From positions 20,141 to 38,763 of the forward strand of contig PLUJ01000279.1 of the NCBI GenBank assembly GCA_003165455.1: a stretch of DNA of 18,623 nucleotides, written 5' to 3'. The translations under genes and the position numbers were made by a program. Source of the stretch: Acidobacteriaceae bacterium. Lineage in GTDB: Bacteria > Acidobacteriota > Terriglobia > Terriglobales > Acidobacteriaceae. The stretch's first letter is position 1; every line of letters begins with the position of its first letter. Under the pieces are notes generated by a model, which had not been told where the DNA came from, did no database searches, and saw only the letters and a program-made list of their open reading frames with translations. This document shows positions 1-8,168 of this stretch, in pieces.

Positions 1-1029
1 TTCGGCGCGGAACACGCGAACGTTCAGCCCCATGCCGGTTCCCAGGCCAACATGGAGGCTTACGCCGCTGTATTACAACCCGGAGATACGATTCTCGGTT
101 TAAATCTGGCGCATGGTGGTCATCTTACTCACGGCTTCCATCTGAATTTTTCCGGCAAGACCTACAAGATCGTTCCCTACGGGGTGACCAGGGAAACCGA
201 GACAATCGATTATGACGGTCTGCAGAAGTTGGCGGAAGAGCACCGGCCAAGACTCTTAATCGGCGGCGGAAGCGCTTATCCCCGCATCATCGATTTCGCT
301 CGCATGCGCCAGATCGCCGATCAGGTGGGCGCGCTTTTCCTGGTGGACATGGCCCATTTTGCCGGACTGGTAGCGGGCGGCGCTCATCCTTCCCCGGTGC
401 CGCACGCCCACATCGTCACTTCCACTACGCATAAAACCTTGCGCGGTCCGCGAGCAGGAATGATTCTTTCCAAGGCGGAGTTCGCTGCCGCCATCGATAA
501 AGTAGTTTTCCCCGGAATGCAGGGAGGTCCGCTGATGCACATCATCGCGGCCAAAGCGATTTGCTTCAAGGAAGCGATGCAACCTGAGTTCCGCGATTAT
601 GCGAAACAAGTAGTGACCAACGCCAGCGTTTTGGCGGAAAGCTTAGCTGCAGAAGGCTTCCGCATTATTTCTGGCGGAACCGACACTCACTTGATGCTGG
701 TGGATGTATTTTCGAAGGGCATGTTCGGCAGCGAAGCCGAAAAAGCGCTGGGCGAGGCGGGAATCACCGTCAACAAGAATGCGATTCCCTTCGATACCAA
801 TCCGCCTCTGAAGCCCAGCGGTATCCGCATTGGTACGCCGGCACTCACCACCCGCGGAATGAAAGAGCCTGAGATGCGGCAGGTGGGGCGTTGGGTCGCG
901 GAGGCGCTCCAACATCGCACCGATTCGTTGGTGCTAAACAAGATTCGTAAACAAGTCCTCGAACTGTGTGAATCGTTTCCCTTATACGCCGAGCGGCGTG
1001 CAAAAGCGCACGCTGAAGTCCAGGCCTAG
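1..1029 (+). CDS. glyA: Serine hydroxymethyltransferase, 5'-truncated by the window edge
   Basis: This is a PLP enzyme that interconverts serine plus tetrahydrofolate with glycine plus 5,10-methylene-tetrahydrofolate in the cytosol, the main entry of one-carbon units. The frame is open from base 1 and reads FGAEHANVQPHAGSQAN just before the first internal Met (base 52), which is the conserved SHMT segment, so the true start lies upstream of the window. The PLP-binding lysine is in STTHKTLRGPR (codon 433-435), and the preceding VDMAHFAGLVAGG and the later GTPALTTRGMKEPEM are family signatures. About 342 codons are visible. A complete protein is usually about 415-430 residues, so roughly the first 75-85 are missing. 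The stop is TAG at 1027. A glycosyltransferase follows on the same strand after 47 nt, with no clear functional link. The call is very secure; only the N-terminus is unseen. Confidence 0.98.
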   Translation, partial: FGAEHANVQPHAGSQANMEAYAAVLQPGDTILGLNLAHGGHLTHGFHLNFSGKTYKIVPYGVTRETETIDYDGLQKLAEEHRPRLLIGGGSAYPRIIDFARMRQIADQVGALFLVDMAHFAGLVAGGAHPSPVPHAHIVTSTTHKTLRGPRAGMILSKAEFAAAIDKVVFPGMQGGPLMHIIAAKAICFKEAMQPEFRDYAKQVVTNASVLAESLAAEGFRIISGGTDTHLMLVDVFSKGMFGSEAEKALGEAGITVNKNAIPFDTNPPLKPSGIRIGTPALTTRGMKEPEMRQVGRWVAEALQHRTDSLVLNKIRKQVLELCESFPLYAERRAKAHAEVQA

Positions 1030-1076
1030 TTGCTCCGCTCAATTTTGTTGCGGGTTCATGCTGCTTCTGTGCTTAA

Positions 1077-2285
1077 ATGCCTCCGGTGAAGATCGCCATC
1101 GACGTTCGACGGATGACTGAGTTTGGCGTCGGAACCTATATCCGCAACGTCGTGCGGACACTCGGGCGTTTAGACCAGCAGACGGAATACGTTCTGATCG
1201 GTTCGCCAGAAAAGTGCAAGGAGATCGGACCGCTTCCCGCGAACTTTCGCACCGTTCCGCTTCTGCATCCCGAGCGCTCTCTCAAGAGCTATCGAGAATT
1301 TCGCGCAATCGTAAAGCGTAACCAGTGCGATCTGGTTCACATCCCTAATCTCTTTTCTGTTCCTCGCGCGCTACCTTGCCCCTATGTTATGACGGTGCAT
1401 GACATGCTTCAGCATCTAACTCCCACCCGCCGGCAGACTGGCTTCTCGGGTTCCTGTCACTTTCAGGGAACCAAGCAGGTGTTGAAAGGCGCCGCCCGCA
1501 TCTTCGCGGTTTCAAACTTTACCAAGGTCGAGATTGAGAAAGTATTTTCCATTCCACCCAGCCGCATTGAGGTCATCTACAACGCCATTGACGAGCGCTT
1601 CCTTCGCGGACACGCCAGCGCCGCCGACCGGCAGTTCATTGCCGAGCGCTATCAGGTGAACTATCCTTTCCTGCTTTACGCAGGCCGAATCAGTCCACAC
1701 AAGAACGTGGTCCGCATGATCGAGGCGTTCTCCGCTTTGAAGACCGAACTCGAAAAGGAGCAACTGCTCCCGGATCTAAAGCTCATCATTATTGGAGACG
1801 ATCTTTCGGGCAATCCGGATTTGCGCCGAACCGTCATTCGCAGCGGCGTGCAGAACGATGTGCGTTTCCTGGGTTTCGTGCCCATAGAAGTTCTTCGTAC
1901 TTTCTACGATGCGGCAAAGATTTTTGTTTTCCCATCGCTCTATGAAGGTTTCGGCCTGCCTCCCCTGGAGGCTATGGCCCTCGGAACTCCGGTTGTGACA
2001 TCGAACGTTTCCTCGCTTCCCGAGGTTGTGGGCAACGCCGCCGTATTGGTTCATCCTGAAAATGTCTTCGAAATTATGCGCGCGCTGCATCGCGTGCTGG
2101 TCGACCAGACTCTACGCGACAAGATGAAAGAACGCAGCTACCGCCAGGCAGCTAAGTTTTCCTGGGAAAAATCCGTGCTTCGAATTATGGACGCCTACAA
2201 GGAAGTCCTGGGCACCGCGGGAAGGCCGGAAGCGCAGACGCCCCGAGATAATAAAGAAAACCGCACGACAGCTGGCGTGGCATAG
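1077..2285 (+). CDS. GT4-family (GT-B fold) glycosyltransferase
   Basis: This is a cytosolic glycosyltransferase that should move a sugar from a nucleotide-activated donor to an acceptor, probably a lipid-linked or cell-surface glycan; donor and acceptor cannot be read from sequence. It has 402 residues, normal for GT4. The N-terminal half has the glycine-rich acceptor-side loop RRMTEFGVGTYIRNV (11-25) and the family's VHDM (107-110). The C-terminal half has YAGRISPHKN (201-210) and the EX7E motif at Glu290/Glu298 within SLYEGFGLPPLEAMALG, followed by SSLPEVVG, which together bind the donor nucleotide sugar. No signal peptide or membrane helix is seen. The last roughly 25 residues are charged and low in structure. 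No strong ribosome-binding site precedes the ATG at 1077, but the frame begins with the expected beta-strand VKIAIDV, which supports this start. It may be co-transcribed with glyA, 47 nt upstream. Confidence 0.92.
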   Translation: MPPVKIAIDVRRMTEFGVGTYIRNVVRTLGRLDQQTEYVLIGSPEKCKEIGPLPANFRTVPLLHPERSLKSYREFRAIVKRNQCDLVHIPNLFSVPRALPCPYVMTVHDMLQHLTPTRRQTGFSGSCHFQGTKQVLKGAARIFAVSNFTKVEIEKVFSIPPSRIEVIYNAIDERFLRGHASAADRQFIAERYQVNYPFLLYAGRISPHKNVVRMIEAFSALKTELEKEQLLPDLKLIIIGDDLSGNPDLRRTVIRSGVQNDVRFLGFVPIEVLRTFYDAAKIFVFPSLYEGFGLPPLEAMALGTPVVTSNVSSLPEVVGNAAVLVHPENVFEIMRALHRVLVDQTLRDKMKERSYRQAAKFSWEKSVLRIMDAYKEVLGTAGRPEAQTPRDNKENRTTAGVA

Positions 2286-2360
2286 TCGGCCCGATCTCAC
2301 TCACCATCCTGCACAGCCACATTGTGTCAGCCTTCACGTTCTGACAAGTAATTCACTTGG

Positions 2361-2534
2361 TTACTTCAGCAAAGGCTGGCCGGGCGAGGCGACGGAGAGC
2401 TTCTGCAACTTGGCAGTGACTCGGTTGCGATCGGCATCGGTGGTAGAGGCTGCAAGGCGTTTGCGGAGAGTTGTAATTTTGTGCTGACGTGCGCGGCGCC
2501 GGCGAATCTCTGGACGGCGGCTGGGTGCGGACAT
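2361..2534 (-). CDS. Small very basic protein, 57 aa, DUF6800-like
   Basis: The frame could be opened to 2642, but the start is placed at the ATG of 2534-2532 because AGGAG (2549-2545) sits 10 nt upstream of it and the extra N-terminal residues look like untranslated leader. The 57-residue product is rich in Arg and Lys: IRRRRARQHKITTLRKRL (10-27), then TDADRNRVTAKLQKLS (32-47), and a short tail ending in LLK. The pattern of a basic helix, a turn with TDADR and a second helix ending in LS resembles small uncharacterised proteins of the DUF6800 type, as I recall them. Function is unknown. The charge would suit nucleic-acid or ribosome binding, which is only a guess. It lies 151 bp downstream of the large fusion gene on the same strand and converges with the glycosyltransferase gene. 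Confidence 0.6.
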   Translation of the reverse strand: MSAPSRRPEIRRRRARQHKITTLRKRLAASTTDADRNRVTAKLQKLSVASPGQPLLK

Positions 2535-2544
2535 AGTTGTTGAG

Positions 2545-2549
2545 CTCCT
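2545..2549 (-). promoter_or_regulatory. Ribosome-binding site fixing the start of the 57-aa gene
   Basis: AGGAG on the minus strand lies 10 nt before the ATG at 2534-2532. It is one of the better Shine-Dalgarno matches in the window, and it favours the short 57-residue product over the longer open frame reaching 2642. Confidence 0.6.
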
Positions 2550-2618
2550 AATGTAGATTGGGAAAATGACAGTTGTACTGGCAAGCCGCTGAACTTCGCT
2601 GGGCCGCGTTCCAAACAA

Positions 2619-2655
2619 GTGCCAGTTAGAATCATACCTCACGCCGGGCTGGCAC
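2619..2655. repeat. 7-bp perfect inverted repeat flanking a TATGAT hexamer
   Basis: GTGCCAG (2619-2625) and CTGGCAC (2649-2655) are perfect reverse complements separated by 23 bp. Between them the minus strand reads TATGAT (2636-2631), a plausible -10 for the 57-aa gene. It could be an operator around a promoter or the weak stem of a 3' hairpin after the fusion gene, whose stop is at 2686. There is no T-run, so a classical terminator is unlikely. Confidence 0.3.
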
Positions 2656-2685
2656 GCAGGTTTTCGCGAATCTCAAGTCCGTGAT

Positions 2686-5600
2686 TCATGCGGGTTGCGA
2701 CGCGTCTTCTCGCAGAATATCGTGCAGAATAGTGACGAAGAGATCCGCATCTGCCTTCGAAAATATCAGCGGTGGCCGAAGTTTGAGAACGTTATGATAA
2801 GGACCGTCAGTGCCCGCGAGTACTCCGCCGTTGCGCAGCCGATTAACGATATAGTCAGCCTGTTTGGTGGCCGGTTCACGCGTGTCACGGTCAAGTACCA
2901 GGTCGACGCCGAGGAATAAACCCAATCCCCGCACGTCGCCGATGATGGAATGTTGCTCCTGCAGTGCGAATAGTCGATCCTTCAGATAATCTCCCACGCA
3001 TCCCGCATTCCCTTGCAGATCTTCGTCGTCCAGGACACCTAGAACCGCTAATCCTGCGGCACAGGCCACGGGGTTTCCTCCGAATGTGCTGAAAAATTCC
3101 ATGCCATTCGCGAACGATGCGGCGATCTCTGGCGTGGTAACTACGGCGGCAAGCGGGAATCCATTGCCAATGGGCTTACCGAGAACCACAATATCGGGAA
3201 CAACTGATTGTGTTCGAAAGCCCCAGAAATGCGTGCCGAGACGCCCAAAACCAACTTGTACCTCGTCGGCAATGCAAACCGCGCCAGCGGCTCGAACCTG
3301 CCGGTACACTTCCGCGAGGTAGCCGGAAGGAAAGACGATCTGCCCACCGACGCTCGGAAGCGATTCGGCGATGAAACAGGCTATGTGGCGGCCATTGGCG
3401 CCACACTGTTCCAGGATTTCGCCAACATGGCGAGCATACTTTGCGCCAGCATCCGGGTCGTCGCGGCGATACCTTCCGCGGTAATCGTCTGCCAAAGGCG
3501 CCACATGGACCCACGGTTTCCTGCCACCGCCGCCCGGACCATTAAATTTGTACGGGCTGATATCGATGAGGGATGTGGTGTGGCCATGATAAGCATGCTC
3601 CAGCACAATCACGTCTTCGCGACGGGTGTGAGTGCGGGCCAGTCGCAGCGCCAGTTCATTGGCTTCGCTGCCTGAGTTCACAAAAAAACAAACGCGCAAC
3701 GGATCCGGCATACGGCTAATGAGCCGCTGCGCATATTGATTTACGTTATCGTGCAAATAACGCGTATTGGTGTTCAGCAGCGCGAGTTGAGCCGACGCAG
3801 CCTTTACGACTCGAGGATGGTTGTGGCCCACCAGCGGAACATTGTTGTAAACATCCAGAAACGCCCGGCCAGTTTCGTCATACAGGTACTGCATCCAGCC
3901 GCGTGCGATCTTGAGCGGCTTCCGATAAGAAACGCTGAGGTTTGGACCGAGCGAAGAACGGCGGTGGGCGAGCGTTTCCACGACAGTGGATGCCGGAGGA
4001 GGAAAGCGGTCAGAGGGAATATTGAGCAGCAAGTTGGGATCGGGCGATAGGCTCGTCCAAATATCTCGTTCGGAAGCCAGAGCAACGCCAGGAAAGTCAG
4101 TGCCCAGATCGAGCAAATCCGAGATGATTTGAAAATGCAGGTGAGGCGGCCAGCCTCCGTTTTCGTGGGATGAACCAATGCGGGCGAATGTCTCTCCCCG
4201 TATGATGTGCTGACCGATTTTCAGCTTGTGTATACAATCCTCCGCGAGATGGCCATATAAAGAATAAAAAGGCTCTCCGTTACCTTCAGGATGTTCGAGG
4301 ATTACCACCGGACCATAATCCAGGTGGGCGCGGTTATTCGCCAAGGCATGAATAACGCCATCCAGCGGCGCTCGTATCGACGTTCCGGGTTCCGCGAAAA
4401 AGTCGACGCCAAGATGGATCGTGCGGCGCTCGTCAGTAGGTTTGGAGCCGGCGGGCTCGTTACTCGCGTCGCCCTTACTCGCCTCCTTGTCACTCACCTC
4501 AAAGAGCGGAGACGTATACAGTAGGCGCGGCTCGTTGTAGCGTCCGATGCCAACACTCGCACCGGCGCGCCGCATCTCGCCGAAGATTGCACTGGTGAGA
4601 GGCCCCAGTTCGGAATTCGCGGGATCTGCCCCCAGGAATAAACTTCCGGCACTGAGATCGAAAACATGTACCGGATCCTTATGCAGATCGATGTCTAGAA
4701 TCGGAGCTTGTCCAGCGGAGTTCTGCAGCCTCGGTTTAAGCGGTTCAGTCCCCGGAAACGCCGGCATTCCACATGCGGCACGGAATGTGTAATGAGTGAA
4801 GCGCGGATGAAGTTTTGACAGACGTTCTAGAGCTTCCCATGCGGGAGCTTCGCTAATCATTATGTAAGGGTCCCCTGGCTTCACGCTTTTGCGATACGCG
4901 GAGTTCACCACGCTAACGGCAAGCCGCATGCCGATCAGCGGGTAAAGAACGGCTAGTTCTGCTTCGTCCAGGGGATAGGCATTGTGGTAGCCGGCCACCA
5001 ACGCGACCGCAGCTCGGAGTGGATTGGATTCACCGAGAATGGCATAGGCGGCCCCGATCGCAGCTTCGGACACGGTAAGTCCTTCATGCATGTCCCCAAA
5101 GTCGATCACGGCAATTGCTTTTTGCGGCTGCGGCCAGGGTGCGCTTACCAAAACGTTATAATCGTTGGCATCCCCGTAGATGACGCTGCGTCGAAGATTC
5201 GGAATCGCCGGAAGCACCTGCGATTCGAACAGCGCGATAAATTGCTCCACGAGTTTGCGGCGGCGCGAATCGCCGAGGTGCGATAGGAAGTCGCGAATCC
5301 ATGCGGCGCGCCGCGAATCCCATTTCAATTCACGATGCGCCGCCGGATGCGAGAAGCTGGCCAGCGCGGCATCGATCTCGCCAAGTAGTTGACCGACGCT
5401 TCCCAGAAGCTCCGGCGAATGCGGGCATACCTCGGCAAGAACGCTGCCTTCAGTAAACGCCAGCAGCCAAACAAAACGCCTGGATCCATCCGCAAATTGG
5501 ACGGAAGTAAATAGCTGACCGTCAGTCGTAAGAACAACCCGAGGAAGATTTCGATCCGGCAACCGTTCGGCGAGATGTTGCAGCGCCTGTGTCTGCATGT

Positions 5601-5820
5601 CGATAAAAGACCGCTCGCGCGCCGGATGCATGACCTTGAGAACGAAAGCGCGGCCCTTGCTGTCGACGACATGGAAGTTACTGTCGTGCTCGCCCGGCAG
5701 AGATTTCGCCGCGATCTCGAGCCCATAAAGATCGCGGGCAAGGCGCACCGCTTCTGCTTCGGTGGTCGGGTTCGCTGCGCGGTCTTCGAGAAGCATGGCG
5801 GGTATTTTAGTCTGCGTCAC
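2686..5820 (-). CDS. Fusion: hydroxylysine-kinase-like / M23 peptidase / PLP ammonio-phospholyase
   Basis: The protein has 1044 residues and three domains. Domain 1 (about 20-345) is an aminoglycoside-phosphotransferase-fold kinase: Lys62 in FVLKVMH, catalytic Asp217 and Asn222 in YGDANDYN, and metal-binding Asp240 in IDFGDM. IDFGDM and the NDxN pattern match hydroxylysine kinase, but the usual His before the catalytic loop is Tyr215. Domain 2 (about 465-600) is an M23/LytM fold with the zinc ligands His469/Asp473 (HLGVD) and His562 of HLH (560-562), plus His524. Domain 3 (about 610-1040) is a class-III aminotransferase fold with NSGSEAN (715-721), Asp852 in DEVQVGFGR and PLP lysine Lys882 in GKPIGNG. 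EDLQGNA and GPYHNVLKLRPP closely match the human ethanolamine-phosphate and phosphohydroxylysine phospho-lyases. The inferred role is to phosphorylate an amino alcohol and then eliminate phosphate and ammonia. No signal peptide is seen. The start is GTG at 5820, 7 nt after the GH3 stop, suggesting translational coupling; ATG 5796 is an alternative. Confidence 0.93.
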   Translation of the reverse strand: MTQTKIPAMLLEDRAANPTTEAEAVRLARDLYGLEIAAKSLPGEHDSNFHVVDSKGRAFVLKVMHPARERSFIDMQTQALQHLAERLPDRNLPRVVLTTDGQLFTSVQFADGSRRFVWLLAFTEGSVLAEVCPHSPELLGSVGQLLGEIDAALASFSHPAAHRELKWDSRRAAWIRDFLSHLGDSRRRKLVEQFIALFESQVLPAIPNLRRSVIYGDANDYNVLVSAPWPQPQKAIAVIDFGDMHEGLTVSEAAIGAAYAILGESNPLRAAVALVAGYHNAYPLDEAELAVLYPLIGMRLAVSVVNSAYRKSVKPGDPYIMISEAPAWEALERLSKLHPRFTHYTFRAACGMPAFPGTEPLKPRLQNSAGQAPILDIDLHKDPVHVFDLSAGSLFLGADPANSELGPLTSAIFGEMRRAGASVGIGRYNEPRLLYTSPLFEVSDKEASKGDASNEPAGSKPTDERRTIHLGVDFFAEPGTSIRAPLDGVIHALANNRAHLDYGPVVILEHPEGNGEPFYSLYGHLAEDCIHKLKIGQHIIRGETFARIGSSHENGGWPPHLHFQIISDLLDLGTDFPGVALASERDIWTSLSPDPNLLLNIPSDRFPPPASTVVETLAHRRSSLGPNLSVSYRKPLKIARGWMQYLYDETGRAFLDVYNNVPLVGHNHPRVVKAASAQLALLNTNTRYLHDNVNQYAQRLISRMPDPLRVCFFVNSGSEANELALRLARTHTRREDVIVLEHAYHGHTTSLIDISPYKFNGPGGGGRKPWVHVAPLADDYRGRYRRDDPDAGAKYARHVGEILEQCGANGRHIACFIAESLPSVGGQIVFPSGYLAEVYRQVRAAGAVCIADEVQVGFGRLGTHFWGFRTQSVVPDIVVLGKPIGNGFPLAAVVTTPEIAASFANGMEFFSTFGGNPVACAAGLAVLGVLDDEDLQGNAGCVGDYLKDRLFALQEQHSIIGDVRGLGLFLGVDLVLDRDTREPATKQADYIVNRLRNGGVLAGTDGPYHNVLKLRPPLIFSKADADLFVTILHDILREDASQPA

Positions 5821-5827
5821 TTCGGCT

Positions 5828-8053
5828 TCACTCAGAAGCCCCGCCGGCGCCCGCTCCTATAGCAAACGAACCTTTGGCGCGAATATCACGCGAGGAGGAT
5901 CCCACCAGCACGTCGAACTGGCCGGGTTCAGTGACCCAGCCTTTTTGGGCCGTGCTGTAAAAAGAGAGCGCCGCAGGATCAATTTTGAACCGAACAAGCT
6001 TGGACTCACCGGGAGCAAGTTCAACGCGTTGAAAACCTTTCAGCTCCTGCACAGGACGATCGACGCTCGAATCTCCCTGATAGTGCAGATAAAGCTCTAC
6101 CACTTCCGCGCCGGGACGTGCACCTGCGTTTCGCACTTGCAAGCTCACCTCGATCGGTTTGGTGGAAACCTTCAAATCGCTGTAGTCGAATTTAGTGTAG
6201 GAAAGACCGAAGCCGAAGGGAAAGAGCGGCTCGATTTTGTGTTTGTCAAAGTATCGATAGCCTACATAAATGCCTTCCGCGTAGTCGACCTGGAGATTCT
6301 CGCCGGGGTAGTGTCCGTAGGCTGGTGAGTCTTTCCACTGCTTGACGAAGGTAACCGGGAGCTTGCCCGAGGGATTCGCCTGACCGAACAATACATCTGC
6401 TATGGCATTTCCTCCCTCCTGACCGCCGTACCACATGTCTACGATAGCGGGAACATGCGCGATCCATTTCGACATGAGGACGGGGCCGCCGGCATTGATC
6501 ACTACAACGGTATGCTTGTTGGCTTTTGCGACGGCTTCGATAAGGTCGTCCTGCCCAGCCGGGAGATCAAGCGATTTAATATCGAAGTCTTCGGACTCCA
6601 GATTTGGAGCGCGACCGACAATCACGATGGCGACATCCGCTTTTTTGGCGGCTTCGACTGCTTCCTTCCGGAGTTGTTCCGGGGTGGCTGAGTTGAGACT
6701 TGTTTCGCCCTCCATCGCAGTGCCCAAAGCGTAGGACACTTGCAGGCTTTGACCGGCACGATCCTGAATTCCTTTGAGCGGACTGACGGAATATTTTGGA
6801 ACCACCAGCGAACTGCCGCCTCCGCCCGTTCGGGCGACCGCCGCGTTGGGTCCAATGACTGCGATGGAGTGGATTGTTGCGGCATCAAGCGGCAAAAGAT
6901 CACCGATATTCTTGAGAAGCACGATGCTTTCGGTTGCCGCCTTGCGCGCCACGGCTCGCTGTTCGGAGGTATCGATTTCGGTTATGGCAGAATGCGGGTG
7001 ATCGAATTGTCCGCTGACGAAAATCACGCGCAGAATACGCCCTACATTGTCGTCGACTGTGGCCGCCGCGATTTTTCCGGCTGAGATATCGGCAAGCACT
7101 TTCTCCGGCACCAGCCAACCGCCGCCGTTGCCCGCGGCTACAGTCTTGGGCTTCTTCATCCAATTTTGCATGGGCTCCCCGCCAGGCATTTCCAAGTCCA
7201 TGCCGGCGTCCACGGTGGCCGCGGTGCTGTAGGTACTACCCCAATCCGAGACCACGAAGCCTTTGAAACCCCACTGTTTTTGCAATGTATCTTTCAGCAG
7301 AAAAGGATTTTCGGCACAATACACTCCGTTTAGCTTGTTATAGGCCGACATCACCGACCAAACGCCCGCTTCCTGCACCGCCGCTTTGAAGGCGGGGAAA
7401 TAAATCTCGTTCAGGGCGCGCTCGCCAATCACGGCGTTCACGCGGTGCCTCTCAAACTCCTGATTGTTAGCATCAAAGTGCTTTACGGTCGCAATCACGC
7501 CTTGGCTCTGAACTCCTTTGATATATGCCACCGCCAGACGGCTGGTCAGGTAAGGATCTTCGCCATAGCCCTCGAAGTTCCGCCCCCATAGAGGCGTGCG
7601 GTTGATGTTTACCGTCGGGCCCAGGATCATGTCGCGCCCGAGGGCTTTTACTTCCTCTCCAATGGCTTGACCTTCACTCTGCAGCAAATCGATGTCCCAC
7701 GTGGCCGCCATGGCAACGCCGGCTGGAAAGGCAGTGGTGGCGACTTTTTCCCGGTCAGGAGCGTGTTTGGTGTCAGAAGAAGGGCCGGCCCACGACCGAA
7801 TACCGATGGGGCCATCGGCCATTTTTATGGAAGGGATGCCGAGTCGCTCGTTCGCCACCGTTTGCATCCAATTGGCCCCGCTCAACATGGCAACTTTTTC
7901 TCGCAAAGTCATTCGACTTAGCAAATCCTGAACACGTTGATCCACTGGAAGGCTGGGGTTTTTGTAGGCCGGATTGGCGGAGTCGTTTTGGTTCTGGGCA
8001 GTGCTGAAGGTGGCTGTAAGGAGGAGCAGAAAAACACAAAGAAATCGCCTCAT
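5828..8053 (-). CDS. Secreted glycoside hydrolase family 3 (beta-glucosidase-like)
   Basis: This is a retaining exo-acting beta-glycosidase, probably periplasmic, that trims glucose or xylose residues from oligosaccharides. The N-terminus MRRFLCVFLLLLTATFSTAQ is a typical Sec signal peptide, cleaved around residue 19-20. The GH3 N-terminal barrel holds ADGPIG (79-84), KHF (191-193) and the nucleophile Asp270 in GFVVSDWGS. The second domain follows, about 385-610. The C-terminus has the fibronectin-III-like domain common in BglX-type enzymes, about 645-735 (AEVVELYLHY, RPVQELKGF, FDVLVGSSS). At 741 residues it is full length. AGAGG just before the ATG (AGAGGCCTAACC spacing) is a fair ribosome-binding site. 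It is the first gene of the minus-strand block and ends 7 nt before the fusion gene. Family assignment is secure. The substrate is not, since GH3 members also include xylosidases. Confidence 0.95.
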   Translation of the reverse strand: MRRFLCVFLLLLTATFSTAQNQNDSANPAYKNPSLPVDQRVQDLLSRMTLREKVAMLSGANWMQTVANERLGIPSIKMADGPIGIRSWAGPSSDTKHAPDREKVATTAFPAGVAMAATWDIDLLQSEGQAIGEEVKALGRDMILGPTVNINRTPLWGRNFEGYGEDPYLTSRLAVAYIKGVQSQGVIATVKHFDANNQEFERHRVNAVIGERALNEIYFPAFKAAVQEAGVWSVMSAYNKLNGVYCAENPFLLKDTLQKQWGFKGFVVSDWGSTYSTAATVDAGMDLEMPGGEPMQNWMKKPKTVAAGNGGGWLVPEKVLADISAGKIAAATVDDNVGRILRVIFVSGQFDHPHSAITEIDTSEQRAVARKAATESIVLLKNIGDLLPLDAATIHSIAVIGPNAAVARTGGGGSSLVVPKYSVSPLKGIQDRAGQSLQVSYALGTAMEGETSLNSATPEQLRKEAVEAAKKADVAIVIVGRAPNLESEDFDIKSLDLPAGQDDLIEAVAKANKHTVVVINAGGPVLMSKWIAHVPAIVDMWYGGQEGGNAIADVLFGQANPSGKLPVTFVKQWKDSPAYGHYPGENLQVDYAEGIYVGYRYFDKHKIEPLFPFGFGLSYTKFDYSDLKVSTKPIEVSLQVRNAGARPGAEVVELYLHYQGDSSVDRPVQELKGFQRVELAPGESKLVRFKIDPAALSFYSTAQKGWVTEPGQFDVLVGSSSRDIRAKGSFAIGAGAGGASE

Positions 8054-8079
8054 GGTTAGGCCTCTGGAGATTCGGGATC

Positions 8080-8109
8080 ATTGTACAAATTAAAGGCCAG
8101 CAATGCGAA
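8080..8109 (-). promoter_or_regulatory. Candidate promoter of the GH3-fusion operon
   Basis: On the minus strand TTCGCA (8109-8104) and TACAAT (8085-8080) are separated by 18 nt and lie 27 nt upstream of the GH3 ATG (8053). The -10 matches consensus at 5 of 6 positions and the -35 at 4 of 6. Read-through from rnpB upstream is also possible because I see no strong terminator between them. Confidence 0.35.
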
Positions 8110-8168
8110 GGGTTGTGGAAAGCTGCTCGGTCGCGAAAAGGGATCGCTGTTGAGGAAGAGCAAAATAT

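Noticed and set aside
2325..2346. Stem-loop TGTCAG...CTGACA as terminator between converging genes
   Set aside because: The stem is only 6 bp with a 10-nt loop and no T-run on either strand, so it is too weak to call.
2535..2642. Longer N-terminus for the 57-aa gene
   Set aside because: The added residues lack the basic pattern, no ribosome-binding site precedes that start, and AGGAG is well placed for the internal ATG.
3208..3675. Open frame of 155 codons on the plus strand
   Set aside because: It lies opposite the PLP domain of the fusion gene and shows only composition effects of that coding sequence.
5762..6328. Open frame of 188 codons on the plus strand
   Set aside because: It is antisense to the GH3 and fusion genes, whose motifs are clear; no motif or ribosome-binding site supports it.
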